A stretch of 64,000 nt of DNA from contig NZ_JAPEVI010000003.1 of the NCBI RefSeq assembly GCF_026240905.1, positions 3,906,001 to 3,970,000 on the forward strand. Reading direction: 5' to 3'. This stretch comes from Roseibium salinum. Its GTDB lineage: Bacteria > Pseudomonadota > Alphaproteobacteria > Rhizobiales > Stappiaceae. Below are positions 8,484 through 17,524 of the stretch, piece after piece. A program made the translations under genes and the position numbers. The notes beneath the pieces were generated by a model that made no database searches, was not told the DNA's origin, and saw nothing but the letters and a program-made list of their open reading frames with translations. Position 1 is the first letter of the stretch, and the number at the start of each line of letters is the position of its first letter.

Positions 8484-9278
8484 TTATGTCCACCGGGCCC
8501 GCGCGTAGCTCAGCGCCTCGCGCACGTCGAGCTGGCGGGTGGAATTGCCGCTGCGCACATAAAAGACCGAGGCCTTGCCGTCTTCGAGATAGACAGCGCG
8601 CGGGGCCGGGCGGATGATGATCATCGCCACGTCCTTTTCCTCCACCCTGGCAAAGACCGTGTGGATATAGGGGCAGAGATCACCGCCGAGGTTTTTCGAG
8701 ACGATGTCGTTGACCGTGCGCTCGAAGGCGTCGAGGTCGGGGCTCTTCAGCGTCGCCAGGTCGTGGTCGAGGCCGAGCGGCCTGCCGTCGTCGTCGACGC
8801 CGATCAGCAGATGGCCGCCGTCGGCATTGAAGAACCCGGCGATGGTCTTGGCGATGACCTTTTCCAGGCCCCGGTTGACGTGCTCTTCGCGTACGTCCCA
8901 GCGGAGCGAGGACTTGAATTCCACCCGCTCCGTCTCGCCGCGTTCCATCAGCTCCGGGATCATCGCCGTCTGCTCTTCGCGCAGGGACCGGTAGGCCTGG
9001 CTGGTGCGCATGTAGTTGCGGCTGAACACCCCGAAGGCCAGCCCGATCACCGCCCCGAGCAGCGTATAACCGACCGTCACGTCCAGGTGCCGCGGCAGCA
9101 CCAGCAGCCACAGCCGCGCGGAGAGGAAATCGAACAGGTCCGGCCGGACCTCCTGAAAGCGCGACAGCTCCCACCAGATGACGACAAGGTTCAGCGGATG
9201 GATGACCAGCACGCCAACGGCGGCGCCGACCAGGACGTAAGCGGCGAGAAAGGACAGCCGGAACGGGGAAAGGGACAT
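8484..9278 (-). CDS. Membrane-anchored AlbA_2 (Schlafen-type) domain protein
   Basis: The first ~90 residues hold two hydrophobic segments (about 9-33 and 65-86). The cytoplasmic remainder begins with the AlbA_2 signature: ERVEFKSSLRWD (about 116-127), then the helical segment ending in FFNADGG and the strand LLIGVDDDGRPLG. AlbA_2/Schlafen AlbA_3-like domains bind nucleic acid or nucleotides and usually occur in soluble regulators, so the membrane tether is unusual. The gene is the first of a two-gene unit with the downstream TauE/SafE exporter, hinting that it senses or regulates that transporter. The function is otherwise unknown. Confidence 0.8.
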   Translation of the reverse strand: MSLSPFRLSFLAAYVLVGAAVGVLVIHPLNLVVIWWELSRFQEVRPDLFDFLSARLWLLVLPRHLDVTVGYTLLGAVIGLAFGVFSRNYMRTSQAYRSLREEQTAMIPELMERGETERVEFKSSLRWDVREEHVNRGLEKVIAKTIAGFFNADGGHLLIGVDDDGRPLGLDHDLATLKSPDLDAFERTVNDIVSKNLGGDLCPYIHTVFARVEEKDVAMIIIRPAPRAVYLEDGKASVFYVRSGNSTRQLDVREALSYARARWT

Positions 9279-9363
9279 GCGGAAGAGCCGGAACGTGAGG
9301 CGGGAAACGGATTCGGCGGCAGTTTAGCAGCACATTCGAGGCTGCGTCATCAGCCCTTCCTCT

Positions 9364-9513
9364 CGAGGTCATCCCCGACTTGATCGGGGATCCATTGGCT
9401 TGTCCGCATTGCAGGAAGACATGAACCGGTTGCTGCAGGTGCCGCACCCGCCGACATTGAACGCGACTGCTCTGGAAATGATTGGATCCCCGATCAAGTC
9501 GGGGATGACCTCG
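9364..9513. repeat. Repeat C: perfect 31-bp inverted repeat with 88-bp spacer
   Basis: The left arm (9364-9394, containing GTCATCCCCGACTTGATCGG) and the right arm (9483-9513) are exact reverse complements over 31 bases. Each arm itself contains the small palindrome CCCCGA...TCGGGG. Such 'GTCATCCCCGACTTGATCGGGGATCC' type elements are dispersed in many alphaproteobacterial genomes. Confidence 0.85.
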
Positions 9514-9594
9514 ACAGTTGATGCGTTCACTTCGCCCGGCGCGATGCCTTCAGACTGGAAGGATTGCGGAAGGTGCCAGATGGCGCGGCATTAT

Positions 9595-9631
9595 CCCCCT
9601 CCCCCTTGTGGGGAGGGGTCAGGGGTGGGGG
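9595..9631. repeat. Repeat D: short GC-rich palindrome
   Basis: CCCCCTCCCCCTTGTGGGGA followed by GGGGTCAGGGGTGGGG forms a foldback. It belongs to a repeat type often seen downstream of alphaproteobacterial genes and could serve as a transcription end for a plus-strand transcript. Confidence 0.5.
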
Positions 9632-9653
9632 TTCCCAATCCGCAGCACTCGCG

Positions 9654-10826
9654 TCAGGCCGTCGCCGGCAGCGCCGTTTCGACCAGCTTCACCCAGTAGG
9701 AGCAGCCGACGGGGATCAGGTCGTCGTTGAAGTCGTAGGCCGGGTGGTGCAGGCCGGCGCTGTCGCCGTTGCCAGCGAAGATGAAGGCGCCGGGGCGTTC
9801 TTCCAGCATGTAGGAGAAGTCCTCGCCGCCCATCATCGGGGGGATCTCGCGGTTGACCTTGCCGGCGCCGGCGATCCCTTCGGCGACGTCCGCGGCGAAG
9901 TCCACCTGGGCGTCGTGGTTGGCGGTGACCGGGTAGCCGCGGCGGAAATGAAGCTCGGCCCTGGCGCCGAAGGCTTCCGCGACCGACCTGACGATGGTCT
10001 CCATGCGCTCCTCGGCAAGGTTGCGCATCTTCGGGCTGAGGGTGCGCACGGTGCCGCGCAGGAGCACCTCCTGCGGGATGACGTTGAAGGCATTGCCGCC
10101 CTGGAACACGGTGACGGAGACGACGACGGAGTCCAGCGGGTCGGCATTGCGGCTGGCGATGGTCTGCAGCGCGTTCACCATCTGGGCCCCGGCGACGATC
10201 GGGTCGATGGTGTCATGGGGCTTGGCCGCATGGCCGCCCCGGCCGGTGATGGTGATGCGGAATTCGTCGGTGGCCGCCATGATCGGGCCCTTGCGGATGG
10301 CGAATTCGCCGACCGGCAGGCCCGGGAAATTGTGCATGCCGTAGACTTCCTGGATCGGCCAGCGGGTCAGCAGGCCGTCGTCGATCATCGCCTTGGCGCC
10401 GGCGCCGCCTTCCTCTGCCGGCTGGAAGATCACCACGACGGTGCCGTCGAAATTGCGGGTCTCGGCGAGATACCTGGCCGCGCCGAGCAGCATGGCGGTG
10501 TGGCCGTCATGGCCGCAGGCATGCATCTTGCCCGGCACCTTGGAGGCATAGGGCTTGCCGGTGATTTCCTCGATCGGCAGGGCGTCCATGTCGGCGCGCA
10601 GGCCGATGGTCTTGCCCGCGCCGCCGTTCCTTCCCCTGATCACGCCCACGACGCCGGTCCTGCCGATGCCGGTCGTCACCTCGTCCACGCCGAAGCTTTC
10701 CAGAAGCTCGGCCACCTTGCCGGCGGTCCGGACTGTATCGTAGAGGAGCTCAGGATTTTCGTGAAAATCGCGGCGCCAGGCGGTGATGTCATCGGCCAGA
10801 TCAGCAAGACGGTTGACGATGGGCAT
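9654..10826 (-). CDS. M20-family amidohydrolase (hippurate hydrolase / aminoacylase-like)
   Basis: The product is a 390-residue metal-dependent amidohydrolase that removes acyl groups from N-acyl amino acids or similar amides. The opening RRDFHENPELLYDT is typical. Metal-site motifs are MHACGHDGHTAMLLG with its two His residues, the Glu pair in PAEEGGAGAK, and MGGEDFSYMLEERPGAF near the C-terminus. The true start is the ATG at 10826, preceded by a GGAGTCC ribosome site; the open frame continues upstream only by chance. The substrate cannot be assigned from sequence. No partner genes are adjacent. Confidence 0.92.
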   Translation of the reverse strand: MPIVNRLADLADDITAWRRDFHENPELLYDTVRTAGKVAELLESFGVDEVTTGIGRTGVVGVIRGRNGGAGKTIGLRADMDALPIEEITGKPYASKVPGKMHACGHDGHTAMLLGAARYLAETRNFDGTVVVIFQPAEEGGAGAKAMIDDGLLTRWPIQEVYGMHNFPGLPVGEFAIRKGPIMAATDEFRITITGRGGHAAKPHDTIDPIVAGAQMVNALQTIASRNADPLDSVVVSVTVFQGGNAFNVIPQEVLLRGTVRTLSPKMRNLAEERMETIVRSVAEAFGARAELHFRRGYPVTANHDAQVDFAADVAEGIAGAGKVNREIPPMMGGEDFSYMLEERPGAFIFAGNGDSAGLHHPAYDFNDDLIPVGCSYWVKLVETALPATA

Positions 10827-11015
10827 GAAGGGACTCCTAAAGACGCAACAGGCCGGCCCGTTGCCCGGCGCTGAGACCGAGCGGTCGGCCGGCAATCGAA
10901 ATACGGCATGGAATGGTTGCCATAACCTATCGCAAGCTGAGAAAAGAGGAAGTGGGTGCCGCGGAAAAACTTTTGTGACCCTGACAGCGCCGGAGGAGGC
11001 GCCTGGGGCCATACT

Positions 11016-11675
11016 CTAGTCTTTCTCGACGCGGAAGACCTTGGTGCGCTTGATCTCGTTGTCTTCCAGCGCTCCCACGACCGGGACGGAATACGCGGCG
11101 AGCTCGGTCAGCCGGGATTTCGGCAGGTAGGAGCGGCCGGGATCGCCCACCAGCACATCCGTTCCGTTGTCCAGAAGCCGGTCGATCAGGCCCATGACCT
11201 TCGCCGCCATGTTTTGATCGTAGAAGACGTCGCCGCAGAAGACGATGTCGGCCTCGGGCGGTTCGCCGGCGGTGATATCGGCCTTCTGGAGAGTAAGGGT
11301 GACGCCGTTGAGCCCGGCATTGAGCTCCGCCGCCGCCAGCGCGAACGAATCGATGTCGACCGCGTGGCAGGACGCGGCGCCGGACATCATGGCGGCGATG
11401 CCGACAAGACCGGAGCCGCAGGCGAAATCCAGCACCTTTTTGCCCGCCACGAGGTCGGGCGTGTCCAGAATGAATCGGGCAAGCCCCTGGCCGCCCGCCC
11501 AGGCAAAGGCCCAGTAGGGCGGGGCAAGACCGAGTTCACCCAGGTCGTCTTCGGTCTTCTGCCACAGCGCCATGGCCTCGTCCGCCACGTACAGCCGGAT
11601 TTCCTCCGCATGCGGAACCGGCTTTATCCGTGTCTCGCGGCGGATGAACTCGAACGGATCTTCAATGGGCGGCAT
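11016..11675 (-). CDS. METTL20-like protein lysine methyltransferase (ETF-beta type)
   Basis: This is a 219-residue class I SAM-dependent methyltransferase. Motif I is VLDFACGSGLVGI, the acidic residue after beta-2 is in HAVDID, and the post-motif segment is CGDVFYD. The C-terminal VGDPGRSYLP is characteristic of the METTL20/ETFBKMT group, and bacterial homologues methylate the beta subunit of electron-transfer flavoprotein. ETF genes are not in the window, so the substrate is inferred from family only. The gene lies 84 bases downstream of the EVE gene on the same strand and may end that transcription unit. Confidence 0.8.
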   Translation of the reverse strand: MPPIEDPFEFIRRETRIKPVPHAEEIRLYVADEAMALWQKTEDDLGELGLAPPYWAFAWAGGQGLARFILDTPDLVAGKKVLDFACGSGLVGIAAMMSGAASCHAVDIDSFALAAAELNAGLNGVTLTLQKADITAGEPPEADIVFCGDVFYDQNMAAKVMGLIDRLLDNGTDVLVGDPGRSYLPKSRLTELAAYSVPVVGALEDNEIKRTKVFRVEKD

Positions 11676-11759
11676 CGGCCTTACCGGTCGGAGGGGAAGT
11701 GCGATCGGCAGCCGCTCCCGATGGAAGAGGCTGCCGTTTTGCCAGGCGTCTTTCGCCGG

Positions 11760-12185
11760 TCAAGCCGGCTCCTTCAGCCCGCCCATCTCGCAGACGATCT
11801 TCCATTCCTCTTCCGTCACCGGCTGGACGGAAAGGCGCATGGAGGTGACCAGCGCCATCTTGGCCAGGCGCGGCTCGGCCTTCACATCAGCCAGCGTGAC
11901 GGGCTTCGGCATATCACGGACGGCCCTGAAGTCCACGCATTCCCACCGCGGGTCGTCCGTGGTCGAATCGGGATGGATTTCGCTGCAGACCTCGACGATG
12001 CCGACCACTTCCTTGCCGATGTTGGAATGGTAGAAGAAGGCCTTGTCGCCGATCTCCATGGTCCGCATGTTGTTGCGCGCCTGGTAATTGCGGATGCCGT
12101 CCCATTGCTCGCCGGCCGCGCCCTTGGCTTTCTGCTGTTCCCAGGACCATTTGTCCGGCTCGGATTTGATCAGCCAGTACTGCAC
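11760..12185 (-). CDS. EVE-domain protein
   Basis: The 141-residue protein matches the EVE/PUA-like fold. It starts with YWLIKSEPDKWSW, then has GVR-like GIRNYQARNNMR and the strand GDKAFFYHSNIGKEVVGIVEV. EVE domains are thought to bind modified bases in DNA or RNA and are related to the eukaryotic thymocyte protein THYN1. Translation begins at a GTG placed directly after the stop of the YciI-like gene, implying coupled translation. This YciI-EVE pairing downstream of gpsA is common in alphaproteobacteria. Confidence 0.92.
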   Translation of the reverse strand: MQYWLIKSEPDKWSWEQQKAKGAAGEQWDGIRNYQARNNMRTMEIGDKAFFYHSNIGKEVVGIVEVCSEIHPDSTTDDPRWECVDFRAVRDMPKPVTLADVKAEPRLAKMALVTSMRLSVQPVTEEEWKIVCEMGGLKEPA

Positions 12186-12476
12186 TTATTTCGCCTCCGG
12201 ATTCTTGACCGCCCAGTTCCACGGGCGGATTTCCACGCTTTCGAACAATCCGGCACCGGCGTAGGGATCTTCCTGCGAAATCGCAAGGATTTCGTCGCGG
12301 CTGGATGCCTCGATCACCACCAGCGAACCGGTCATGTTGCCGTCGTCGTCGAGAAACGGGCCGGCCGCCTTGAGGCTGTCGCCAAGGCCATTGAGAAATT
12401 CCAGATGGGCGGCGCGGTTGTCGAGGCGGGTTTGCAGGGCACCGGGCTTGTCGGTGCAGATCAGGGCATAGAGCAT
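12186..12476 (-). CDS. YciI-family protein
   Basis: This is a 96-residue small protein of the YciI (dimeric alpha/beta ferredoxin-like) family. It has the opening MLYALICTDKPGAL, the R-x-x-H segment RAAHLEFL, and the DPYAGAGLFESVEIRPW ending in which Asp is the conserved putative catalytic residue. Family members include muconolactone-isomerase-like and dehydrochlorinase-like enzymes, and the role is unknown. It lies between gpsA and the EVE gene in one minus-strand unit. Confidence 0.9.
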   Translation of the reverse strand: MLYALICTDKPGALQTRLDNRAAHLEFLNGLGDSLKAAGPFLDDDGNMTGSLVVIEASSRDEILAISQEDPYAGAGLFESVEIRPWNWAVKNPEAK

Positions 12477-12553
12477 GGATGGATCCCGGTCTTGTCGAAA
12501 CTGGGGAGAAACTAGGCTGCCGGTTTCACAAACTCAATGCCGGAATTCCGCGA

Positions 12554-13561
12554 TCACACGCTTTCCGATTCCGCCTTCAGCGGGCGGGCCATCAGCGTGT
12601 TGAGAGCGTCATCGATGGTCAGGTCCTCGTCGATCATCTTCGCGACCGTTGCGCAGATCGGCACCTCGACATTGTATTTTTCCGCCAGTTTCACCGCGAC
12701 CCGGGCCGAATAGGCGCCTTCGGCCAGCTTGCCGCCGGCGGCGATCAGTTCCGAGGCCATGAAGCCCTCGCCGAGCCTGAGGCCGAAGGAGAAGTTGCGC
12801 GACTGGCTGGAAGAACAGGTCAGCACCAGGTCGCCGAGGCCGGAGAGGCCGGTCAGGGTTTCGCTCTGGGCGCCCATGGCGGTGCCCAGGCGGCTCAGTT
12901 CGGCAAAGCCGCGGGCGGTCAGGGCCGCCTGCGCGCTGGCGCCGAGCTTGCGTCCGACGACGGCGCCGCAGGCGATCGCCAGGACGTTTTTCAGGGCGCC
13001 GCCGATCTGGGTGCCGAGAATGTCGATCGACGCATAGGGGCGGAAACAGGGCGATTGCATTGCCTCGCACAGGCTGAGGGCGGTCTTGGCGGAACTCGCC
13101 GCGACGGTGACGGCCGTCGGCAGGCCGCGGGCGACATCGTCGGCAAAGCTCGGTCCGGAGAGCACGCCCACTTCCACGCCCGGCAGTTCCTCGTTCATCA
13201 CCTTCGACAGCAGCTTGCCGGAGGACTGCTCCAGTCCCTTGGCGCAGAGCACCACCGGCCCGCGCAATTTGCCGGTCTTCTTGAGCGCCGCCAGCATGGC
13301 GCGGGTGGTCTGGGCCGGCGTGACCAGCAGAATCGCGTCGGCGTCGGCCACATCCGCAAGGGACGTCGTGGCGTTGAGGTCTTCATCAAAGGTGATGCCG
13401 GGCAGGTAGCGCGCATTCTGCTGCCGGGAGCGGATGTCGCAGACGGTTCCCGGATCGCGGGCCCACAGGCGCACCTCGCGTCCGGCGCGCGCGGCCGTCA
13501 GCGCCAGCGCCGTTCCCCAGGCTCCACCGCCAATGACGCCGACCGAGTTAATGGCGCCCAT
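12554..13561 (-). CDS. gpsA: NAD(P)+-dependent glycerol-3-phosphate dehydrogenase
   Basis: GpsA reduces dihydroxyacetone phosphate to sn-glycerol 3-phosphate, the backbone precursor for phospholipids, in the cytosol. The 335-residue product begins with VGVIGGGAWGTALA, the Rossmann GxGxxG motif. It also has the substrate-binding lysine segment LCAKGLEQ and the C-terminal catalytic region with NVLAIACGAVVG. The ATG at 13561 is used rather than the longer upstream frame because the Rossmann strand must be near the N-terminus. That start overlaps the end of the preceding NUDIX gene by 14 bases. The order tsaD-gpsA-yciI-EVE is typical of the order, but two NUDIX genes are inserted here. Confidence 0.97.
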   Translation of the reverse strand: MGAINSVGVIGGGAWGTALALTAARAGREVRLWARDPGTVCDIRSRQQNARYLPGITFDEDLNATTSLADVADADAILLVTPAQTTRAMLAALKKTGKLRGPVVLCAKGLEQSSGKLLSKVMNEELPGVEVGVLSGPSFADDVARGLPTAVTVAASSAKTALSLCEAMQSPCFRPYASIDILGTQIGGALKNVLAIACGAVVGRKLGASAQAALTARGFAELSRLGTAMGAQSETLTGLSGLGDLVLTCSSSQSRNFSFGLRLGEGFMASELIAAGGKLAEGAYSARVAVKLAEKYNVEVPICATVAKMIDEDLTIDDALNTLMARPLKAESESV

Positions 13562-14048
13562 TGCTCTGCTTCTCCATGCGCGACCGTAATGTTTCAAGCT
13601 GCGCTCCAAAACCTTCAAAGAACCTGGTCTCGGCCGGCGCATCCCTGGCGAACAGATCAATCCAGAACAGGCGGAACCTTATAGGCGCTCCGCCTGTGCT
13701 GGGTGACGTTTCGTAGTGTTCCCATTGTGCAGCGGGCTTTTCCCGAATGCGACCGTGAAAATGGCGCCTTCGATGCAAGCCGTCGAGACTTCCGGGAACA
13801 TCTTCGAAGATATGATCCTGGTCCGCGAACGATTCGAGAGCGATATCCAACGAAAGTCCGGTCTCCTCGGCAAATTCCCGGCGCGCGGCCTGCAGATAGC
13901 TCTCGCCCGGGTCCAGCGTGCCGCCGGGCACCTGAAGGTCCGGGTTCGGGTGGTCGGGCTCGATGAAGACCAGAAGCTCGGTTCCGCAGGTCAGGTAGAC
14001 ATAGGCTTTGTGATGGATCTTCACCGGCAAGTCCTTGAAAACATGCAA
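13548..14048 (-). CDS. NUDIX hydrolase, tandem copy 1
   Basis: This 166-residue protein has an intact NUDIX box: Gly-x5-Glu-x7-Arg-Glu-Phe-Ala-Glu-Glu-x-Gly at about residues 42-64. The opening KIHHKAYVYLTCGTELLVF is nearly the same as that of its upstream neighbour, so the two are tandem duplicates that have diverged (see 14052-14555). NUDIX enzymes hydrolyse nucleoside diphosphates linked to other groups, and the substrate is unknown. Its 3' end overlaps the start of gpsA by 14 bases, coupling the genes. Confidence 0.9.
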   Translation of the reverse strand: MHVFKDLPVKIHHKAYVYLTCGTELLVFIEPDHPNPDLQVPGGTLDPGESYLQAARREFAEETGLSLDIALESFADQDHIFEDVPGSLDGLHRRRHFHGRIREKPAAQWEHYETSPSTGGAPIRFRLFWIDLFARDAPAETRFFEGFGAQLETLRSRMEKQSNGRH

Positions 14049-14051
14049 ACC

Positions 14052-14555
14052 TCAAGCCGCCTTGCCGAGGCGAGGCAGGCGGCCGCGCAGGGCATCAAGC
14101 GGCGCGCCGAAGGCGGCGAAGAAATTTTCGGCATCGCGCGCTTGCGGTCCGAACAGGTCGACCCAGAAGAACCGGCAGCGAATCGGCTTGCCGCCGCCGC
14201 TTGGAAACATCTCGTAATGCTCCCACGCATCGCTCGGGCGCTCGGCGATGCGGACATGATAGTTGCGCCGGATATGGCGACCGCGCAGGGGCCGGTCCGC
14301 CGGTGCCCTGAACTGGCCGACGGGCGGGATCGTCTCGAACGGCAGGTCCTGGTCGCTGAAATGATCGAAGGCGGCATCAAGCCTCAAGCCGGTCTCCTCG
14401 TGGAACTCCCGCATCGCCCCATGCAGGAAGCTCTCGCCCGGATCTATGGTGCCGCCGGGCACCTGCAGGCCGAGATAAGGCGTTTCCGGCTCGTTGAATA
14501 CCAGAAGGTCCGTGCCGCAGGTGAGATAGACATAGGCCTTGTGGTAGATGCGCAT
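14052..14555 (-). CDS. NUDIX hydrolase, tandem copy 2
   Basis: This is a 167-residue paralogue of the downstream gene. It shares HKAYVYLTCGT, the LQVPGGT-DPGES box entry, the REF-EETGL core, a WEHYE segment and an RFFWVDLF strand. The NUDIX box is complete (Gly-x5-Glu-x7-Arg-Glu-Phe-His-Glu-Glu-Thr-Gly). It follows tsaD after 108 bases and runs into copy 1 with a three-base gap. The retained catalytic residues in both copies suggest two active enzymes, perhaps with different substrates. Confidence 0.9.
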   Translation of the reverse strand: MRIYHKAYVYLTCGTDLLVFNEPETPYLGLQVPGGTIDPGESFLHGAMREFHEETGLRLDAAFDHFSDQDLPFETIPPVGQFRAPADRPLRGRHIRRNYHVRIAERPSDAWEHYEMFPSGGGKPIRCRFFWVDLFGPQARDAENFFAAFGAPLDALRGRLPRLGKAA

Positions 14556-14663
14556 GTGCCGGAATTCCCTGTAAGTGCGGACAAGGTACTAGCAGGCATT
14601 CCGGCGTGACTAAAGTCTCCGATCGTGCGGTCCTTGCGAACACGCCCTGAAAACCGTCTCCGC

Positions 14664-15770
14664 TCAGACCTTCGCGCCTTTTTTTCCTGCGCCCAGCACT
14701 CCCGCACTTGTCGAATCGAGCGGCCAGCGCGGGCGGGGGGAAAGGGTCATGTCGTCAACAGGGCCCAGTTGCAGGCGTTCGATGCCCGCCCAGGCGATCA
14801 TCGCTGCATTGTCGGTGCAAAGGTTCATGGGCGGGGCGATGAACCGGGCTTCGGCTTCCTGTGCCGCCGTGAGCAGGCTCTGGCGGATTTCCCGGTTCGC
14901 GGCCACCCCGCCGGCGACGACGATCACCGGCTCGGCATCCGGATGGCGCGCCTTGAACAGCTCGAGCGCCGTCCTGGTGCGCGCGGCCAGAACGGCGGAG
15001 ACGGCGCGCTGGAAGCCGGCGCACAGGTCGGCAACCGTCTGGTCGTCGATCGGCTCCAGCTTCTTGGCCTGCGTCCTGAGCGCGGTCTTCAGGCCCGCGA
15101 AGGACATGTCGAGGCCGGGCCGGTCGAGCAGGGGGCGCGGCAGTTTGAACCGCTCCACGTCGCCCATGGCCGCCATCTTCTCCACCTGCGGGCCGCCCGG
15201 ATAGGGGAGACCCAGCAGCTTGGCGGTCTTGTCGAAGGCCTCGCCGATGGCATCGTCGATCGTGGTGCCGAGGCGCTCATAGTCGCCGACGCCGCGCACC
15301 AGAAGAAACTGGCTGTGACCGCCGGAGACAAGCAGCAGCAGGAAGGGAAATTCCAGATCGTCGGTGAGGCGCGCGGTGAGTGCATGGCCTTCCAGATGAT
15401 TGACGGCGACGATCGGCTTGCCGGCCGCCATGGCGATCGCCTTGGCGGTCATGAAACCGACGATCACGCCGCCGATCAGGCCGGGTCCGGCCGTTGCCGC
15501 CACCGCGTCGATATCGTCCCAGCCGCAGCCGGCTTCCTGCATGGCCTCGGCGATGATCCGGTCGAGGATTTCGATATGCGCCCGGGCGGCGATCTCCGGC
15601 ACCACGCCGCCGAATTCCGCGTGCTCGTCGATCTGCGAGCGGATGGTGTTGGAAAGGATCTGCCTGTCCGCCGGACCGCGCACGACAGCGGCCGCGGTTT
15701 CGTCGCAGCTGGTTTCGATGCCCAGGACCGTCAGATTCGTCGCATTGTCTTTTGGTTTGACTGAGGTCAT
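14664..15770 (-). CDS. tsaD: tRNA N6-adenosine threonylcarbamoyltransferase
   Basis: TsaD transfers the threonylcarbamoyl group to A37 of ANN-decoding tRNAs (t6A) together with TsaB and TsaE. The 368-residue ASKHA-fold protein begins with [15 protein letters not shown] and has the metal-binding His pair in VNHLEGHA. It also shows the nucleotide-binding [12 protein letters not shown] and [11 protein letters not shown] motifs. The length is normal. It is divergently transcribed from hemC, an arrangement conserved in Rhizobiales. It is probably the first gene of the unit running into the NUDIX pair and gpsA. Confidence 0.97.
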   Translation of the reverse strand: MTSVKPKDNATNLTVLGIETSCDETAAAVVRGPADRQILSNTIRSQIDEHAEFGGVVPEIAARAHIEILDRIIAEAMQEAGCGWDDIDAVAATAGPGLIGGVIVGFMTAKAIAMAAGKPIVAVNHLEGHALTARLTDDLEFPFLLLLVSGGHSQFLLVRGVGDYERLGTTIDDAIGEAFDKTAKLLGLPYPGGPQVEKMAAMGDVERFKLPRPLLDRPGLDMSFAGLKTALRTQAKKLEPIDDQTVADLCAGFQRAVSAVLAARTRTALELFKARHPDAEPVIVVAGGVAANREIRQSLLTAAQEAEARFIAPPMNLCTDNAAMIAWAGIERLQLGPVDDMTLSPRPRWPLDSTSAGVLGAGKKGAKV

Positions 15771-15868
15771 TGGTCTAAACGGGGTGCCCTGTGATAGGAC
15801 ATTCGATGAGAAACAATTCGCATACCCGGCGCGTTACTTTGCCGGGCGTAACATCTGGACGGTAAACC

Positions 15869-16795
15869 TTGCAATCAAATCCTTTGCGCATCGGAACCCG
15901 AGGCAGCGCACTGGCGCTGGCGCAGGCCCATGAGACCCGCGACCGGCTGATGGCTGCCCACAAGCTTCCCGAAGAGGCTTTCGAGGTCGTCGTCATCAAG
16001 ACGTCGGGCGACAAGATCCAGGACAGGCCCCTGTGGGAAGTCGGCGGCAAGGGGCTGTTCACCAAGGAAATCGAGGAAGCCCTCCTGGACCGGCGGATCG
16101 ACATTGCCGTGCATTCCTCAAAGGACATGCCGACGGTTCTGCCCGAGGGCCTTGCCCTGACCGCCTTCCTGCCGCGCGAAGACGTGCGCGATGCCTTCCT
16201 GTCGCCAAAGGCGAAGACCCTGACGGACCTGCCCCAGGGCGCGGTGGTCGGCTCGAGTTCGCTGCGCCGGCAGGCGATGATCAAGCGGCTGAGGCCCGAC
16301 ATCGACGTCGTGATGTATCGCGGCAACCTGCAGACGCGCCTGCGCAAGCTGGCGGAAGGCGAAGTGGACGCAACCCTGCTGGCCGCCGCGGGCCTGCGAC
16401 GCCTCGGGCTCGAACACGAGATCACCAGCCTGCTCGAAGTCGGCGAATTCCTGCCCGCCGTCGGGCAGGGGGCGATCACGATCGAGAGCCGGGTGAACGA
16501 CACGGCGACGCTCGAAGAGCTTGCCGCGATCCACGATCGCGAAACCCAGATCCGGCTGGACGCGGAACGGGCCTTTCTCGCGGTCCTGGACGGGTCCTGC
16601 CGCACGCCGATCGGCGGGCTGGCGACGGTTTCGGGCGGTATGGTGCATCTGAGCGGCATCGTGCTGAAGCCCGACGGTTCCGAGGCGCATGAAGCTGCAG
16701 ACAGCGGTCCGGTGACCCAGGCGGCCGAGGTTGGCCGGTCGGTCGGGCGGATGCTCAAGGACAGGATGGGTCCCGGTTTCCTTGCAGATCACTGA
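15869..16795 (+). CDS. hemC: Hydroxymethylbilane synthase (porphobilinogen deaminase)
   Basis: HemC joins four porphobilinogen units into hydroxymethylbilane in cytosolic tetrapyrrole synthesis. The 308-residue sequence has [15 protein letters not shown] at the start, the VHSSKDMPT loop, the Arg-rich SSSLRRQA and [10 protein letters not shown] motifs, and the cofactor-binding Cys244 in [11 protein letters not shown]. The start is a TTG with only a modest upstream purine stretch, which may limit translation. A hairpin (CCCGGC...GCCGGG, about 15821-15842) lies in the 98-base divergent promoter region shared with tsaD. hemD follows 12 bases after the stop. Confidence 0.96.
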   Translation: MQSNPLRIGTRGSALALAQAHETRDRLMAAHKLPEEAFEVVVIKTSGDKIQDRPLWEVGGKGLFTKEIEEALLDRRIDIAVHSSKDMPTVLPEGLALTAFLPREDVRDAFLSPKAKTLTDLPQGAVVGSSSLRRQAMIKRLRPDIDVVMYRGNLQTRLRKLAEGEVDATLLAAAGLRRLGLEHEITSLLEVGEFLPAVGQGAITIESRVNDTATLEELAAIHDRETQIRLDAERAFLAVLDGSCRTPIGGLATVSGGMVHLSGIVLKPDGSEAHEAADSGPVTQAAEVGRSVGRMLKDRMGPGFLADH

Positions 16796-16807
16796 GGGAG
16801 CCCCTGA

Positions 16808-17524
16808 ATGCGCTTCCTGGTGACGAGACCCCGGCCGGACTGCAAGCGAACCGCCGACAAGCTGCGCGCCGCCGGTCATGTTGCCGACGAAGCACCGCTC
16901 CTGAGGTTCCAGGCGGTGCCGCCGGAACGTTTCGATCTCTCCGGCGTTTCCTCCCTGGCCTTTTCGAGCCGGCGGGCGGTTGCGGTTCTGGCCGGGCATC
17001 CGCAGTTCCCCGACCTGAAGGCACTTCCCGTTTTCACGGTCGGCGAGGCAACGGCGGCGGCCTGCAGGCAGGCCGGATTTCAAGCCGTGCACACCGCCGA
17101 GGGCGATGTCGGATCGCTCGGCCGTCTCATCCTTGCCTCGCAGGATCAATTGAAGCCGGGTGCCGTGCTTCATCCGGCGGCACGCGAGCGCGCGGGCGAT
17201 CTGGAAGGCTTGCTGGCGCGCGCAAACGTCACCTGCCGGACGGAGGTGGTCTACGGCATGGATCCGGCAAGCGATCTGCCGGCCGGCGTGGCGGAGGCGC
17301 TGCAAGACGGGGCCTATGACGGGGTGCTGATCTACTCGAGGCGGACCGCGGAGGTCCTGGTTCAGCTGCTGACGGCTTCGGGGCTCGACCACATTTTGCC
17401 CGGTTTGCATGTCTATGCCATATCCAAGCAGGCGGCCGCGCCCCTGTCAGATGTCGCGAGGGTGCATGTTGCTGATGAACCTTGTGAAAAGTCACTTCTG
17501 GATCTGGTCTTAGCGGAGTGTTAA
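16808..17524 (+). CDS. hemD: Uroporphyrinogen-III synthase
   Basis: HemD closes and inverts ring D of hydroxymethylbilane to give uroporphyrinogen III. The 238-residue protein shows the family's weakly conserved two-domain pattern. It opens with FLVTRPRPDCKRTADKL, has the domain junction FTVGEATAAACRQAGF, and the C-terminal strand GVLIYSRRTAEVLVQLL. It sits 12 bases after hemC, which supports the assignment more strongly than the sequence alone. The next gene, mic60, follows after 120 bases. Confidence 0.93.
   Translation: MRFLVTRPRPDCKRTADKLRAAGHVADEAPLLRFQAVPPERFDLSGVSSLAFSSRRAVAVLAGHPQFPDLKALPVFTVGEATAAACRQAGFQAVHTAEGDVGSLGRLILASQDQLKPGAVLHPAARERAGDLEGLLARANVTCRTEVVYGMDPASDLPAGVAEALQDGAYDGVLIYSRRTAEVLVQLLTASGLDHILPGLHVYAISKQAAAPLSDVARVHVADEPCEKSLLDLVLAEC

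Larger units (their letters stand above)
9279..9653. other. Repeat-filled intergenic region
   Basis: The 375-base gap between two minus-strand genes contains no gene. It is almost filled by repeat C (9364-9513) and repeat D (9595-9631). Confidence 0.7.
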
